Shown here piece after piece: positions 7,641-17,800 of a stretch of DNA of 64,000 nt. Made by a program: the position numbers and the translations under genes. The notes under the pieces are model-generated. The model was given only the letters and a program-made list of their open reading frames with translations. It did not search any database and had not been told where the DNA came from. This stretch comes from JACKEQ01 sp041389565 (GTDB lineage Bacteria; Myxococcota_A; UBA796; GCA-2862545), in the NCBI GenBank assembly GCA_041389565.1, contig JAWKRP010000039.1:1-64000 (forward strand), written 5' to 3'. Every line of letters begins with the position of its first letter. The stretch's first letter is position 1.

Positions 7641-9722
7641 TCAGCGCCGTCGGAGCAGGAACGGAGCGAACAGAGCGAGGAGGCCTGCGGTGCCGCCGGA
7701 GGTCACGCGGCACCCGCACTTCTTCGGCTGTTCTTCTGCGGTGTCGGTGTCCGCGTCCGTGTCGGTGTCGCTGTCGCTGTCGGCGTCCGTGTCGGAGTCC
7801 GTGTCGGAGTCCGTGTCGCTGTCGGAGTCGGCGTCGGCGTCGGAATCCGCGTCCGTGTCGGAGTCCGCGTCGCTGTCCGTGTCCGTGTCCGTGTCAGCAT
7901 CTCCGGTGTCTCCCGTCGGGCGGGGGCCGGTGTCGATTCCCGTGTCCGTGTCCGAATCGGCATCCGTGTCCGCGTCGGTATCGGCATCGGTGTCCGAATC
8001 GGCGTCCGTGTCCGCATCGGTATCGGCATCGGTGTCCGAATCGGCGTCCGTGTCGGCATCGGTATCGGCGTCGGCATCGGTGTCCGTGTCCGCATCCGAG
8101 TCGCTGTCCGCATCCGAGTCGCTGTCCGCGTCGGTATCGGCGTCCGCGTCGGTGTCCGCATCCGCGTCGCTGTCGGCGTCCGCATCCGAGTCGCTGTCCG
8201 CGTCCGAGTCGCTGTCGGCGTCGCTGTCCGAGTCCGCGTCCGTATCGCTGTCCGAGTCCGCATCCGCGTCGCTGTCCGTATCCGCGTCGCTGTCCGCGTC
8301 CGAGTCGCTGTCGGCGTCGGTGTCCGCATCTCCGCCACCTGGACCGTCCATCCCGTCGCAGTCCTGGTCGACGCCGTCCACCGTCGTGTCCGGAGCTCCA
8401 GGGTGGATGCCGGGGTCGGTGGGTGCGCAGTCGCCCCCCACCAGCACGAACCCGTCGAACGCGTCGCAGGCCAGCTGGAGGGCATCGTCGTCGCCATACC
8501 CGTCGTCGTCGAGGTCGAGGTAGGTGTTCTGGACGGCCAGGCCTTCGTCGACCGTTCCATCGCAGTCGTTGTCGACGTTGTCGCACACCTCGGTGCCGAA
8601 CGGTCGGGCATCCGGATTCGTGTCGTCACAGTCGGACCCGTTGCTCGCCTCTCCCGGCTGGAAGCACGTCAGGTCGGCCCCGTCGATGATGACCATCGAG
8701 CCGAACAGGTCGCCGTCGAGGTCCTGGTAGCAGCTGTCGACCCCGTTGCAGTTCTCGTCGAGGAAGTTCGCGGGGATGTCGGTCGCGTCGGGGTTCCAGG
8801 TGGCCAACGTGTCGGCGCAGTCCCCCGCCTCGTCGACGTACCCCGGGACCGGCTCGTAGCAGACCCGGATGGGCAGTGCGGACGTTCCGAACCCGTCTCC
8901 ATCGTGGTCGCGGTAGCTCTCGGACGGCGCCCCCACCGCCGCGTTCGAGTCGTCGCAGTCGTACGGGACCGCCAGACCGTCACCGTCGGCATTCGCCCCT
9001 GCACCCGACACCGGCGCGAACCGAAAGCTCGTGTCGGACAGCACATCGACGCCCGTGTTCGGAGGTGCCTGGGTGAGGTCGGTCCAGACCTCCAGCGAGC
9101 CCGAAGGGAAGGACAGCCCGATGTTCAGCGGGCTCGTGTGCGACTCCATCGTGCCGTAGTGCACCGCGATGCGGCCCGTCGCCCGCTCGAACACCACCTG
9201 GAACGTCACCGCCGTTCCGGTCGTCCCGACCGGCAGGTAGTACTCGAGCTGCTCGTAGTGCACGACCAGGAACGTCGAGCTCTCGAACACCGTGATCGAG
9301 GCATTCGCGCTGTCGAACGGATCCAGGTCGGTCCACAGGGCGTACACGCCATCCGCCTGCCCTGCCAGGCCCACAGGACGGAACTCGCAGACGTTCCCCT
9401 CCACGATGACCGTGCCGTTCATGCACACCCACACCTGCGAGTACGGCGTGCCATCGAACAGCAGCGTTCCCGAGGACAGCGGGTACGCCACCGCGAAGTC
9501 GTCGGACAGCACGATGGACGTGCCCGCATCGCCCGTGCGCGCCGGCAGCTGGGCGAGCGGCGTGAACCGCCGCATCAGGTTCGCGGCTCCGCCCCCTTCC
9601 ACGGCGTCGGGGTCGGACGTGCTCGTGTGCGTCCACCAGAAGTGCCCGGGCGTGTCGGTGCCCTGCCAGGCCGAAGCCGGGAGCGAGAGCAGCAGGGAGA
9701 CGGGCAGGACGGCGCGGCGCAT
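7641..9722 (-). CDS. Surface protein with MopE-type repeats, Asp-rich stalk and MYXO-CTERM-like tail
   Basis: A 693-aa exported protein with a clear signal peptide (cleavage near ASA-W). Residues about 20-245 form a nidogen-like/adhesin domain. Four MopE-like metal-binding units follow (DCDD/DCAD/DCDD/DCAP...DQDCDG, about 250-460), then about 200 residues made almost only of Asp alternating with Ala, Ser or Thr. The tail is a Cys-Gly-Cys motif, a hydrophobic segment and RRR. Such Cys-TM-Arg tails (MYXO-CTERM) are known sorting signals in Myxococcota, processed by a myxosortase. I infer a cation-binding rod that holds the N-terminal domain off the cell surface. Confidence 0.85.
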   Translation of the reverse strand: MRRAVLPVSLLLSLPASAWQGTDTPGHFWWTHTSTSDPDAVEGGGAANLMRRFTPLAQLPARTGDAGTSIVLSDDFAVAYPLSSGTLLFDGTPYSQVWVCMNGTVIVEGNVCEFRPVGLAGQADGVYALWTDLDPFDSANASITVFESSTFLVVHYEQLEYYLPVGTTGTAVTFQVVFERATGRIAVHYGTMESHTSPLNIGLSFPSGSLEVWTDLTQAPPNTGVDVLSDTSFRFAPVSGAGANADGDGLAVPYDCDDSNAAVGAPSESYRDHDGDGFGTSALPIRVCYEPVPGYVDEAGDCADTLATWNPDATDIPANFLDENCNGVDSCYQDLDGDLFGSMVIIDGADLTCFQPGEASNGSDCDDTNPDARPFGTEVCDNVDNDCDGTVDEGLAVQNTYLDLDDDGYGDDDALQLACDAFDGFVLVGGDCAPTDPGIHPGAPDTTVDGVDQDCDGMDGPGGGDADTDADSDSDADSDADTDSDADADSDSDTDADSDSDADSDSDADSDSDADADSDADADTDADADTDADSDSDADSDSDADTDTDADADTDADTDADSDTDADTDADTDADSDTDADTDADTDADSDTDTGIDTGPRPTGDTGDADTDTDTDSDADSDTDADSDADADSDSDTDSDTDSDTDADSDSDTDTDADTDTAEEQPKKCGCRVTSGGTAGLLALFAPFLLRRR
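7741..8331 (-). repeat. Low-complexity hexanucleotide-like tract encoding (Asp-X)n
   Basis: Degenerate GTCCGC/GTCGGA-type units repeat through this stretch in the coding frame of the surface protein. They give Asp at every second residue, with Ala, Ser or Thr between. One interruption (about 7880-7950) encodes a Thr-Gly-Asp-rich spacer. Tracts of this kind can change length by slippage. Confidence 0.85.
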
Positions 9723-9767
9723 GGGAACCCCGGATCAGCGCGCCCACGATACACCGAGACCCGCGCT

Positions 9768-10859
9768 TCATTCCGAACGAAGCTGAACCTCCGGCACGTC
9801 GACATACCCGTCCGGCTCCACCCACTCCGTGTAGCGGTCGTCGCCCGCGAGCTCGACCTTCAGGTACGCCGTCACGGCCTGACGCGTCAGGCGCTGCACC
9901 TCCGCGAGGTCCTGGAAGCCGGCATCCGGGTCGCACTCGGGGAACAGGGCCGGGACCAGCAGGCAGATGTCGGAGAAGCTGTAGTGGCCCGCGCGCTCGA
10001 ACTCCAGCATCTTGCGGGGCGATCCCAGGTTCTCGAACACCGGCACGATCTCGTCGGCGTACTCCGTGACCTCGTCGAGCTCGCCCGCGAGCACCAGCGG
10101 CTTGCGGACCGACGCGAGCCCCGCACCGCGGTCTCGGAACGCGTACCAGGCGAAGGGCGACATCGCGACCGTCGCGACCACACGGTCGTCCGCCGTGCCG
10201 TACCCTGCTGCCGCCTGCGCGACCTCCGGGGTGATCAGGTCGCACACCCGGTTCGTCCCCCCACCGTCCGCGCACTCGTCGATCGCGCCCTGCAGGTCGA
10301 CGTCACCGCCACCCACGATCAGGGCCGTCAGCGCGCCGAAGGAATGACCCGTCATCGCGTACGGCCCATCGGCGATGAGCCCGTTCAGCAGTCCGGGCTC
10401 CAAAGCGGCCTCGATGGCGGCGTCGATCGCGTACCGCACGTCGTCCGGGCGCTCCAGCAGGATGCGCGCGATGTCGCTCTCGTCCACGTCGAGAAGGGTG
10501 TCCTTCGTGTGGTCGGGGGCGACCACGACGAACCCGTGGGTCGCGAGGTGCTCCGTGAGGAACGCCGACTGGTAGCGGATCGCCACATGGCCGTGCGAGA
10601 ACGCCACCAGAGGCCAGGGGCTCTCCGGAACCACGGGCTCCGCGTCGCGAACCGCGTCGAACGTGAGGATCGTCGGCGGATACGGGCTCGGCTCGCCCTG
10701 ATCCGGCAGCGACGGGTACCACACCTCGATCGTGAGCGGCTTCCCGCGCGGGTCGACCACCTCGAGGGTCGTCGTGCCGACGTCGTAGGGACCCTTCACA
10801 TCGGGCGGGTCGGCCGGAGTGGACGTGCAGGCCGACAACAGGGCGAACAGTGCAGTCAT
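9768..10859 (-). CDS. Lipoprotein alpha/beta-hydrolase, PAF-acetylhydrolase/dienelactone-hydrolase-like
   Basis: A 363-aa serine hydrolase anchored by a lipobox (LLSAC, Cys11). The nucleophile is Ser173 in MTGHSFGALTAL, and an oxyanion-type motif AFSHGH lies near residue 87. These, with a central APDHTKD segment, match the PAF-acetylhydrolase/dienelactone hydrolase group. The start ATG is backed by GGAGGG. It begins 46 bases after the second synthase gene on the same strand and is probably the last gene of that operon, where it could release or trim a lipid product outside the cytoplasm (inference). Confidence 0.8.
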   Translation of the reverse strand: MTALFALLSACTSTPADPPDVKGPYDVGTTTLEVVDPRGKPLTIEVWYPSLPDQGEPSPYPPTILTFDAVRDAEPVVPESPWPLVAFSHGHVAIRYQSAFLTEHLATHGFVVVAPDHTKDTLLDVDESDIARILLERPDDVRYAIDAAIEAALEPGLLNGLIADGPYAMTGHSFGALTALIVGGGDVDLQGAIDECADGGGTNRVCDLITPEVAQAAAGYGTADDRVVATVAMSPFAWYAFRDRGAGLASVRKPLVLAGELDEVTEYADEIVPVFENLGSPRKMLEFERAGHYSFSDICLLVPALFPECDPDAGFQDLAEVQRLTRQAVTAYLKVELAGDDRYTEWVEPDGYVDVPEVQLRSE

Positions 10860-10905
10860 CCCCTCCGACTAACGGAGATCCCGTGCGATCGGGAGCAATC
10901 CCCGC

Positions 10906-13900
10906 TCACGACGACTGGCGCACCCACACCACCGACAGCTCGCCGAGGGTCGCGCGACCGACCATCCCACCGTCCCCGATCCCCTCGCGTGCCGCGGACT
11001 CCGCGCGCTCGGGATCGGCGTCGAGCCCGATCCCCACCGGGGCATGCCCGGCGATGGCCACCGCGAGCTGACCCTGCGCGGCCGTCGCGACGAACACGCC
11101 CGCGTGCGGCACCTGCACCGGGAACAACGGGCCGGCCCCGGACTCCCAGCACAGGCTCCGCACCGCGTCGTTCGCCGCCATCCGCGCGTTCAGGTACTGC
11201 CGCGGCGTGCGGCTCGCAGACATCGCATCCCGCTCGGCCGCACCCAGATACCGTCGCGCGAGCCAGTCGCGGCTCGGCGCACGGATCGCCTGATCGTCGA
11301 CCAGCCAGAAGGCCCCGTGCCGCTCCGCGACCACGTTCGACTCGGGCGCCCGCATCACGTCCCACACGCGCGGACCCGTCTTGAACCGGTGATCCGCCCA
11401 CTGGGTGATGCGGCAGTACAGCTCGCCGTCCAGCATCAGCTCGGCATCCCCGACGATCGTGCGCTCGTCGGTGTGGGTGATGCGCAGACGCACATCCAGC
11501 TCGGCACCCACCTCGGGCGGCGGACCGAAGAACCGCGCCGAGCCCAGCCCCTTCGGCATCGCCAGCCGGTCGAGGTCGGCCGACGCGATCAGCCAGTACC
11601 CGAGCAGCTGACCCGCGTTGTCCAGCAGGGCCCCCGGACCCGTCGGCACCCGGATCCGCCCGTCCACACCGGTCCGATCCCACGGCCCCACCGCGATCAC
11701 GCCCTGGTAGGCGGGCCCATGGAACATCCAGCGGTCGGCGTACAGCTCCGCCGCCGTGCACGGAGGGTCGACCGGCTCCACGAGCGCCGGGAGCGAGGCC
11801 GTCCCGACCCCGTAGTCCTCCGCGAACCGCACCCGGGCCGACGCGTAGCCCACCACCTCCGCGCGCACCCAGCCGGGCGCGTCTTCGTCGAGGCGGGCGC
11901 GGCGCTCGACCTTCAGCGGCGGGTGGACCGCAATCCACCGCAACAGCTCGACGTCCGCGATCTCCACGGGCACCAGGCCCGGCGCCAGCCGCCCCGCGAT
12001 GTCCATCAGGAACTCGAGGGTGAGCGTCATGGGGACGACCGGGTGCGCATCCGCGATGTGCGGCCAGTCCGACGCCTGCGGGAAGAACGCGTGGTCGACG
12101 AGTGCCGGGATCGTGTCGACCGACAGGGTCACTCGGTCGGCCGCCGTGCGGTTCTTGCCGAGCGCGGCGACCACCTCCAGCGGACCCCGCCGCAGCGCCG
12201 ACAGCGTGCGGTCGAGCTCGGCGCGGAGCTCCTCGGGCACCGAGGGATCGGCCGTCGCGGCCGTCTCCACCGTCACCCCCTCCACGTGCACGATCGGCGT
12301 GCCGAGCGGCAGGTTCACCGACAGGCTCGGCTGGGGCACGAAGATGTCGAGCGGCAGGTCGAGCCCCTCCACGAACAGCGCGAGCATCAGGTTCCGCAGG
12401 CCCACGAGCGCGTCCTGACGCGGCGACAGCACCGACAGGGCCGCGTGCGGCAGGTCGCCGAGCGTGTCGCGCACGAAGTTCGGGAGGCTGCCCGTCCCGA
12501 CCTGGACGAACACGCGCCCGCCGTCCGCGTACGCCTGCAGCAGCAGCTCGCGCCAGCGCAGCGGAGCCACCAGATGCTCCGCCGCCAACGCACGGATCGC
12601 GTCGGGGTCGTCCGGAAACCGCGACGCGGTCGTGGCGCTGTACAGGGGGAGCTGCGGAGCGCTCAACGGGATGCGACGCAACAGGTCCATGTGCGCGCCC
12701 ACGCTCTCCTCGAACAGCGGGCTGTGGAACCCCGACCGGAACGGCAGCACCTGGCACAGCACCCCGTCCCGCATCAGCCGCTCGCGGGCGACGGCGATGG
12801 ACGCATCGTGGCCACACAGCAGGATCTGGTGCGGGCAGTTGTCGTGGGAGACCGCGATGTTCTCGAGCCCCTCGATCGCCGCTTCGGCGACCTCGCGACC
12901 ACAGCCCGCCGCCGCGAACTGCACGCCCGCCACCTGCAGGTCGCCCACGGGTACGGACGTGAGGAACGCGTCGACGTCGGCGTCTGCGAGCACTCCGGTC
13001 GCGAGCATCGCGTTCCACTCGCCGATCGAGTGCCCCGCCACGAGGTCGGGCTTCAGGCCGAGCTGCGTCAGGATGCGGAACAGGAACCGCCCGAGCCCGA
13101 TGACCCCGCGCCCTGTCTCCTCGAGGTCGTTCGGCCGCATGTAGTCGGGCACGTCGAGACCGAAGCGCTCGGCGAGCCCGTCGACGTCGGGCGCGAACGT
13201 CGCTTCGATCCCCGGGAACAGGAACACGAGCTTCCCGTGCTCGAGCAGGCCGCCGTTCGGTCGGAACCAGATCCCCTTCCGGCCCGCGCGAGGCTTCCAC
13301 TTCTGCACGATGTCGAGCGCCTGGGCCACACGCTCCGGCGTCGGGTCGAGCATCGCCAGCCGGCACGGACCGGAGCCTCCGCGCGTGCGCCCCGCATCCA
13401 GCGCGTCTGCCAGGGCCTCCGGTGCGTCGGCCGCCAGCAACAGCACTTCCGCGTCGGCCTGATCGGAGGGTCGGCGGCTCCTCCGCGCCGAGGGGACCGC
13501 CTCTCCCGCACCCCGCAGGACCACGTGGGCGTTGATCCCGCCGAACCCGAACGCGTTCACGCCCGCGATGCGCTCGCCCGCCCACTCCTCCGCCCGGGAC
13601 GGCACCCGCCAGCCCGTTCCCAGGAGGGGGCTCGGCTCCTCGCAGTGCAGCGAGGGCGGGAGCACGCCGTGGTGGACCGCGAGCGCCGCCTTGATCAGCC
13701 CGGCCGCGCCGGCCGCGGGCATCGTGTGCCCGATCATCGACTTCACCGACCCGATCGCCGCCCCCGGGTCGCCGAACACCCGCCGGAGCGTCTCGATCTC
13801 GGACCGGTCGCCCGCGGCAGTCGCGGTGCCGTGCGCTTCGATCAGCCCCAGCCGCTGCGGATCGAGGCCCGCGGACCGCCACGCCCGCTCCAGCGCCAGC

Positions 13901-14865
13901 ACCTGGCCGTCGACCCGGGGAACCATGACGCTCGCGGCACGCCCGTCGCTCCCGCTGCCCACCCCCGCGATCACCGCGTAGACCCGGTCGTGATCGCGCT
14001 CGGCGTCCGCGAGGCGCTTCAGGGCGAGCATCCCGATGCCCTCGCCGATGAGCAGCCCGTCGGCGCGCCGGTCGAAGGGACGGATGCATCCGGACCGCGA
14101 GAGCGCGCCGAGCTGCGAGAACACCGACCAGAAGCCCACCTCGTGCGTGAGGTGCACGCCGCCCGCCAGCACCAGCTCGCAGCGGCCGGACACGAGCTCG
14201 CGGACCCCGTGCTCGACCGCGATCAGGGCACTCGCGCACGCGGCATCGACCGTGTAGGCCGGCCCCTGCAGATCGAGCCGGTTCGAGATGCGCGACGCCG
14301 CGAGGTTCGGCACGAGCCCGATGGCGGTGTCGGGCCCGACATGGCCCGCGCCGTCCTGGAAGCGCGTCTTCACGGCCTCGAGCTGGTCGTCGGTGATGCC
14401 CGGGACCACGTCGCGCAGCACGGTCACCAGCTGCTCCGCCACGCGAACCTTCCGGTGCAGGCGCAGCATTCCGGGGGTGAGGTACCCGCCACGCCCGAGG
14501 ATCACGGCGGTCCGGTCGCGCGCGAAGTCCTTCCGGGCGTACCCCGCATCGTCGAGCGTCGCCGCCGCCACCTGGAGCGCGAGCATCTGGTCGGGCTCGG
14601 CGCCGAGGGCCGCCACCGGCATGATGCCGAACGCACCGGCATCGAAGCGCACCGACTCCCCGACGAACCCACCACGACGGGTCGGGATGCGATCGATCGC
14701 CGAAGACGACGGGTCGAAGTACCGCGGATCCGACCGGCTCTCCGGGAGCTCGGTGATGCAGTCCTTCCCGCTCACGATGTTGTCCCAGAACGTCGCGGCA
14801 TCCGGCGCACCCGGGAACAGCGCGCCCACCCCGATGATGGCGACGTCGTCCGGGCGCTCGTTCAC
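10906..14865 (-). CDS. PUFA/polyketide-type synthase subunit: KS-AT-DH-degenerate PPTase
   Basis: A 1319-aa multidomain protein. The ketosynthase (about 6-430) has active Cys210 in DAACAS and the two His motifs (EAHGTAT, MIGHT). The acyltransferase (about 480-800) has Ser613 in GHSIGEW. A hot-dog dehydratase region (about 915-1170) has DHAFFP and HPVVPMT. The C-terminus (about 1215-1319) follows the PKS-fused phosphopantetheinyl-transferase pattern but is short and mutated. The GTG start overlaps the upstream stop (GTGA), so it is coupled to the first synthase, which supplies the ACP and ketoreductase. Together they would carry KS, AT, ACP, KR, DH and a flavin domain. Confidence 0.88.
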   Translation of the reverse strand: MNERPDDVAIIGVGALFPGAPDAATFWDNIVSGKDCITELPESRSDPRYFDPSSSAIDRIPTRRGGFVGESVRFDAGAFGIMPVAALGAEPDQMLALQVAAATLDDAGYARKDFARDRTAVILGRGGYLTPGMLRLHRKVRVAEQLVTVLRDVVPGITDDQLEAVKTRFQDGAGHVGPDTAIGLVPNLAASRISNRLDLQGPAYTVDAACASALIAVEHGVRELVSGRCELVLAGGVHLTHEVGFWSVFSQLGALSRSGCIRPFDRRADGLLIGEGIGMLALKRLADAERDHDRVYAVIAGVGSGSDGRAASVMVPRVDGQVLALERAWRSAGLDPQRLGLIEAHGTATAAGDRSEIETLRRVFGDPGAAIGSVKSMIGHTMPAAGAAGLIKAALAVHHGVLPPSLHCEEPSPLLGTGWRVPSRAEEWAGERIAGVNAFGFGGINAHVVLRGAGEAVPSARRSRRPSDQADAEVLLLAADAPEALADALDAGRTRGGSGPCRLAMLDPTPERVAQALDIVQKWKPRAGRKGIWFRPNGGLLEHGKLVFLFPGIEATFAPDVDGLAERFGLDVPDYMRPNDLEETGRGVIGLGRFLFRILTQLGLKPDLVAGHSIGEWNAMLATGVLADADVDAFLTSVPVGDLQVAGVQFAAAGCGREVAEAAIEGLENIAVSHDNCPHQILLCGHDASIAVARERLMRDGVLCQVLPFRSGFHSPLFEESVGAHMDLLRRIPLSAPQLPLYSATTASRFPDDPDAIRALAAEHLVAPLRWRELLLQAYADGGRVFVQVGTGSLPNFVRDTLGDLPHAALSVLSPRQDALVGLRNLMLALFVEGLDLPLDIFVPQPSLSVNLPLGTPIVHVEGVTVETAATADPSVPEELRAELDRTLSALRRGPLEVVAALGKNRTAADRVTLSVDTIPALVDHAFFPQASDWPHIADAHPVVPMTLTLEFLMDIAGRLAPGLVPVEIADVELLRWIAVHPPLKVERRARLDEDAPGWVRAEVVGYASARVRFAEDYGVGTASLPALVEPVDPPCTAAELYADRWMFHGPAYQGVIAVGPWDRTGVDGRIRVPTGPGALLDNAGQLLGYWLIASADLDRLAMPKGLGSARFFGPPPEVGAELDVRLRITHTDERTIVGDAELMLDGELYCRITQWADHRFKTGPRVWDVMRAPESNVVAERHGAFWLVDDQAIRAPSRDWLARRYLGAAERDAMSASRTPRQYLNARMAANDAVRSLCWESGAGPLFPVQVPHAGVFVATAAQGQLAVAIAGHAPVGIGLDADPERAESAAREGIGDGGMVGRATLGELSVVWVRQSS

Positions 14866-17800
14866 GCCATGTCCTCGGGGGTGGCGGCCATCCACACCGC
14901 GTGCACGGCACCCGACGTGAGCTCGCGGAAGAACGCGTCGACGCCGGCATCCGGCTGGATGAGCCCGATCCCGAGCTCGGCGTACTGCTTCTCCAGCGCC
15001 TCGTCGACCATCCCGCCGCCCGCCCACGGCCCCCACGCGACCGAGACCGCATTCGGCAGCGTGCGCGCGAGCTGATCGAGCGCATCGTTCGCCGCGGCGT
15101 AGTCGGCCTGCCCGCGATTGCCGAACGCACCCGCGACGCTCGAGAAGAACGCGATGCCCTGCACGTCGTCGCGCAGGCCCGCCAACAGGTGGTGCGCGCC
15201 CCGCACCTTCGTCTCGAACACCCGCAGGAAGCTCGCTTCCGTCTTGTCCTTGAGGAACCGGTCCTCGTTCACACCCGCGCCGTGCACCACCCAGTCGATG
15301 CGCCCGTGCGCCGCGTACACGTCGTCGAGCAGCGCCGACACGGCCTCCCCGTCGCGTACGTCCACCGCGCGGTAGTCGAGCGTCGCGCCCGTACGCCCGA
15401 TCGCGTCGAAGGTCGCCCGCATCTCCCGGTCCGCCAGGATGCGCTTCACGCGCGCTTCGATCTCCGCGGGCTTCAGCCCGGTGGTCGCCAGGTGACGACG
15501 GAGGGCCTGCGGGCTCCCGAGGTCTTCGAGCGCTGGGTCTTCCGCCTCCGGAGCCGGGCTCCGACCGACCAGCACGACCGTGCACGCGAACCGGTCGGCG
15601 AACGCGACCGCCATGCGCGCCGTGATCCCCCGCGCACCGCCCGTCAGCAGCACGACCGCCTCGCGGGACAGGGCCAGCGGCTCGGACTCCACCGGGAACG
15701 GCACCCACGCCCGCGTCGAGCGCACGTCGCCCACCCAGCTCACCTCCACCGGGCCGTCGGACGCGAGCTCGCCGAGCACCTGCTCGCACAGGTCGGGCAG
15801 ATCGCCGTCCGGGTCGACATCCACCCGGCAGACACGGGCCTTCGGCCACTCCTTGCGCAGCGACTTCGCCAGACCGGACACCCCCGCGCTCCACGCACGC
15901 GTGGGGACCGCGCTCTCGAGCCCGGCTCCGCCCGTCACGAGCAGGAGCACGGACGCGCCCGCCAGCAGCGCCTGACGCGAGCGGTCGGCGAGCCCCCACA
16001 GCTTCGCGCCCAGATCCACGGCGTCGTCGGGGCCCAGGCCCGCGAACAGCACGACGGACTCGACGTCCTCGAACGTGCCGTCGTCGAGCAGCGTGACCCG
16101 CGCACCCTCCGCGCGCAGCGCCTGCTGGAGCGCCTCGCCGATCTGCGTGCCCCGCGGATCGAGACACACCGTGCGGCCCGCCAGCGGCTTGCGATCCGGC
16201 GTCGGCAGCACGCGCAGCTCCGAGACGTACCGGGCGAACACCGGACCATCCTTGTCGAGCCACTCGATGATGCCGCGCAGCGTCTTCACGCCCGCGAGCG
16301 ACTCCACCACGTCGTTCCCGCCGGCCTCGTTGGCATCGACCCCGAGGCGCTGCGCGACCACGCCCAGGATCTCGATGCGCTTGATCGAGTCGATCGACAG
16401 GTCGGCCTCGAGATCCAGATCGATGTCGAGCATCTCCACCGGGTAGCCCGTGCGCTCGCTCACCACGTCGAGCAGGATCTCGCTCGGCGACTGGTTGAGC
16501 AGGGGCACCGCTTCGGTCGGCAGCGGCGCGACATCCGTGAGCAGCGCCGGCAGCTCGCCCATCGCGGGCTGTGCGTCGCCCAGGTACGCCAGCAGCACGC
16601 GGCGCTGGGCTTCGGCCTGCTCGCGGAGCGTCTGCAGGTACTTCAGCACCACACGGTCACGCGAGCCCCCACCCGTCAGCTCGAATGGCTCGTCGGGCGG
16701 CGGCTGCAGCGCGTAGTCCGGGAGCGTGCCCTCCACGGGCACCGCGCGGTGGCCGTCCACCTTCCAGGCCGTCGGAGACGGAGCGAACGCGGCATCGAGG
16801 TCGAACGGGCGCGACCGCCCCTCGAACAGCACGGTCGGGTCGATCGGGATCCCGCTCGACACGAGCGTCGCCACGAGCCGCACGAGCCCCGACAGCGCTC
16901 CCCCACCCTTCTTGTCCTCGAGGCTGCGCGCCAGGTGCGGCCGCCCGTCGAGGATGCGCGACACGAGCCGCGTCAGCACGCGCCCGGGGCCCACCTCCAC
17001 GAAGATCGTGCCGCCATCGTCGGCCATCTGCACGACCGACTCCGCGAAGCGCACCGGCTCCGCGACCTGGGCGGACAGGGTCTCCCGCACGTCGTCCCCG
17101 TAGGGCTGGGCCGTGCGGTTCGCGTACACCGGCCGGTCGGGCGTCCGCAGCCCGACGCCCGCCAGCACCTCCGACAGCCCGGCCGCCGCGCCCGCCACCA
17201 CGGGCGAGTGGAACGCCGCCGCCACCGGGATGGCCTTCACCTCGAGCCCCGCGCCCTCGAGCTTCGCCACCGCCGCGCGAATCGCAGCCGTGGGCCCCGA
17301 GATCACCGTCTGGTCGGGGCTGTTGAGGTTCGCGAGCACGACATCCGCCGCGCCACCGAGCGCCTTCACCACCGCCGCCGCGTCGGCCGTGACCGCCGCC
17401 ATCGTGCCGGGGTCGTCGCCGGCGGCCTCGAGGATCAGCCGGCCGCGCGCCTCCGAGACCTCGAGCAGGTGCTCCTCGGGCAGCGCACCCGCGAACGCCA
17501 GCGCCACGAGCTCGCCGTAGCTGTGCCCGGCCAGCAGATCGGGCTGGATGCCGAGGCGCTTCAGGACCTCCGCGGCCGCGAGATCGACGATGCCCAGCGC
17601 GGGCTGCGCGACCCGGGTGTCGGTGAGCCCGGCGCGCTGCTCCTTGCGGTGTGCGGGCTCCCAAGCGTCGCCGGGGAAGATGCGCTCGGCCCACCCCGCC
17701 GGCAGGCGGCCCTGGAGCCACGGGAACGCCACGAACAGCTCGGCCAGCATGCCGGGCGCCTGCGACCCCTGACCCGGGAACAGGAACACCAGCTTCCCGT

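Noticed and set aside
7741..8331. CRISPR-like array
   Set aside because: The short units are contiguous without spacers, stay in one coding frame and encode Asp-X dipeptides; it is a coding low-complexity tract.
7587..11384. Very long plus-strand open frame (over 1200 codons)
   Set aside because: It is Arg/Val-rich antisense of the surface-protein, hydrolase and synthase genes; high GC keeps the opposite strand open. No domain, start or ribosome site supports it.
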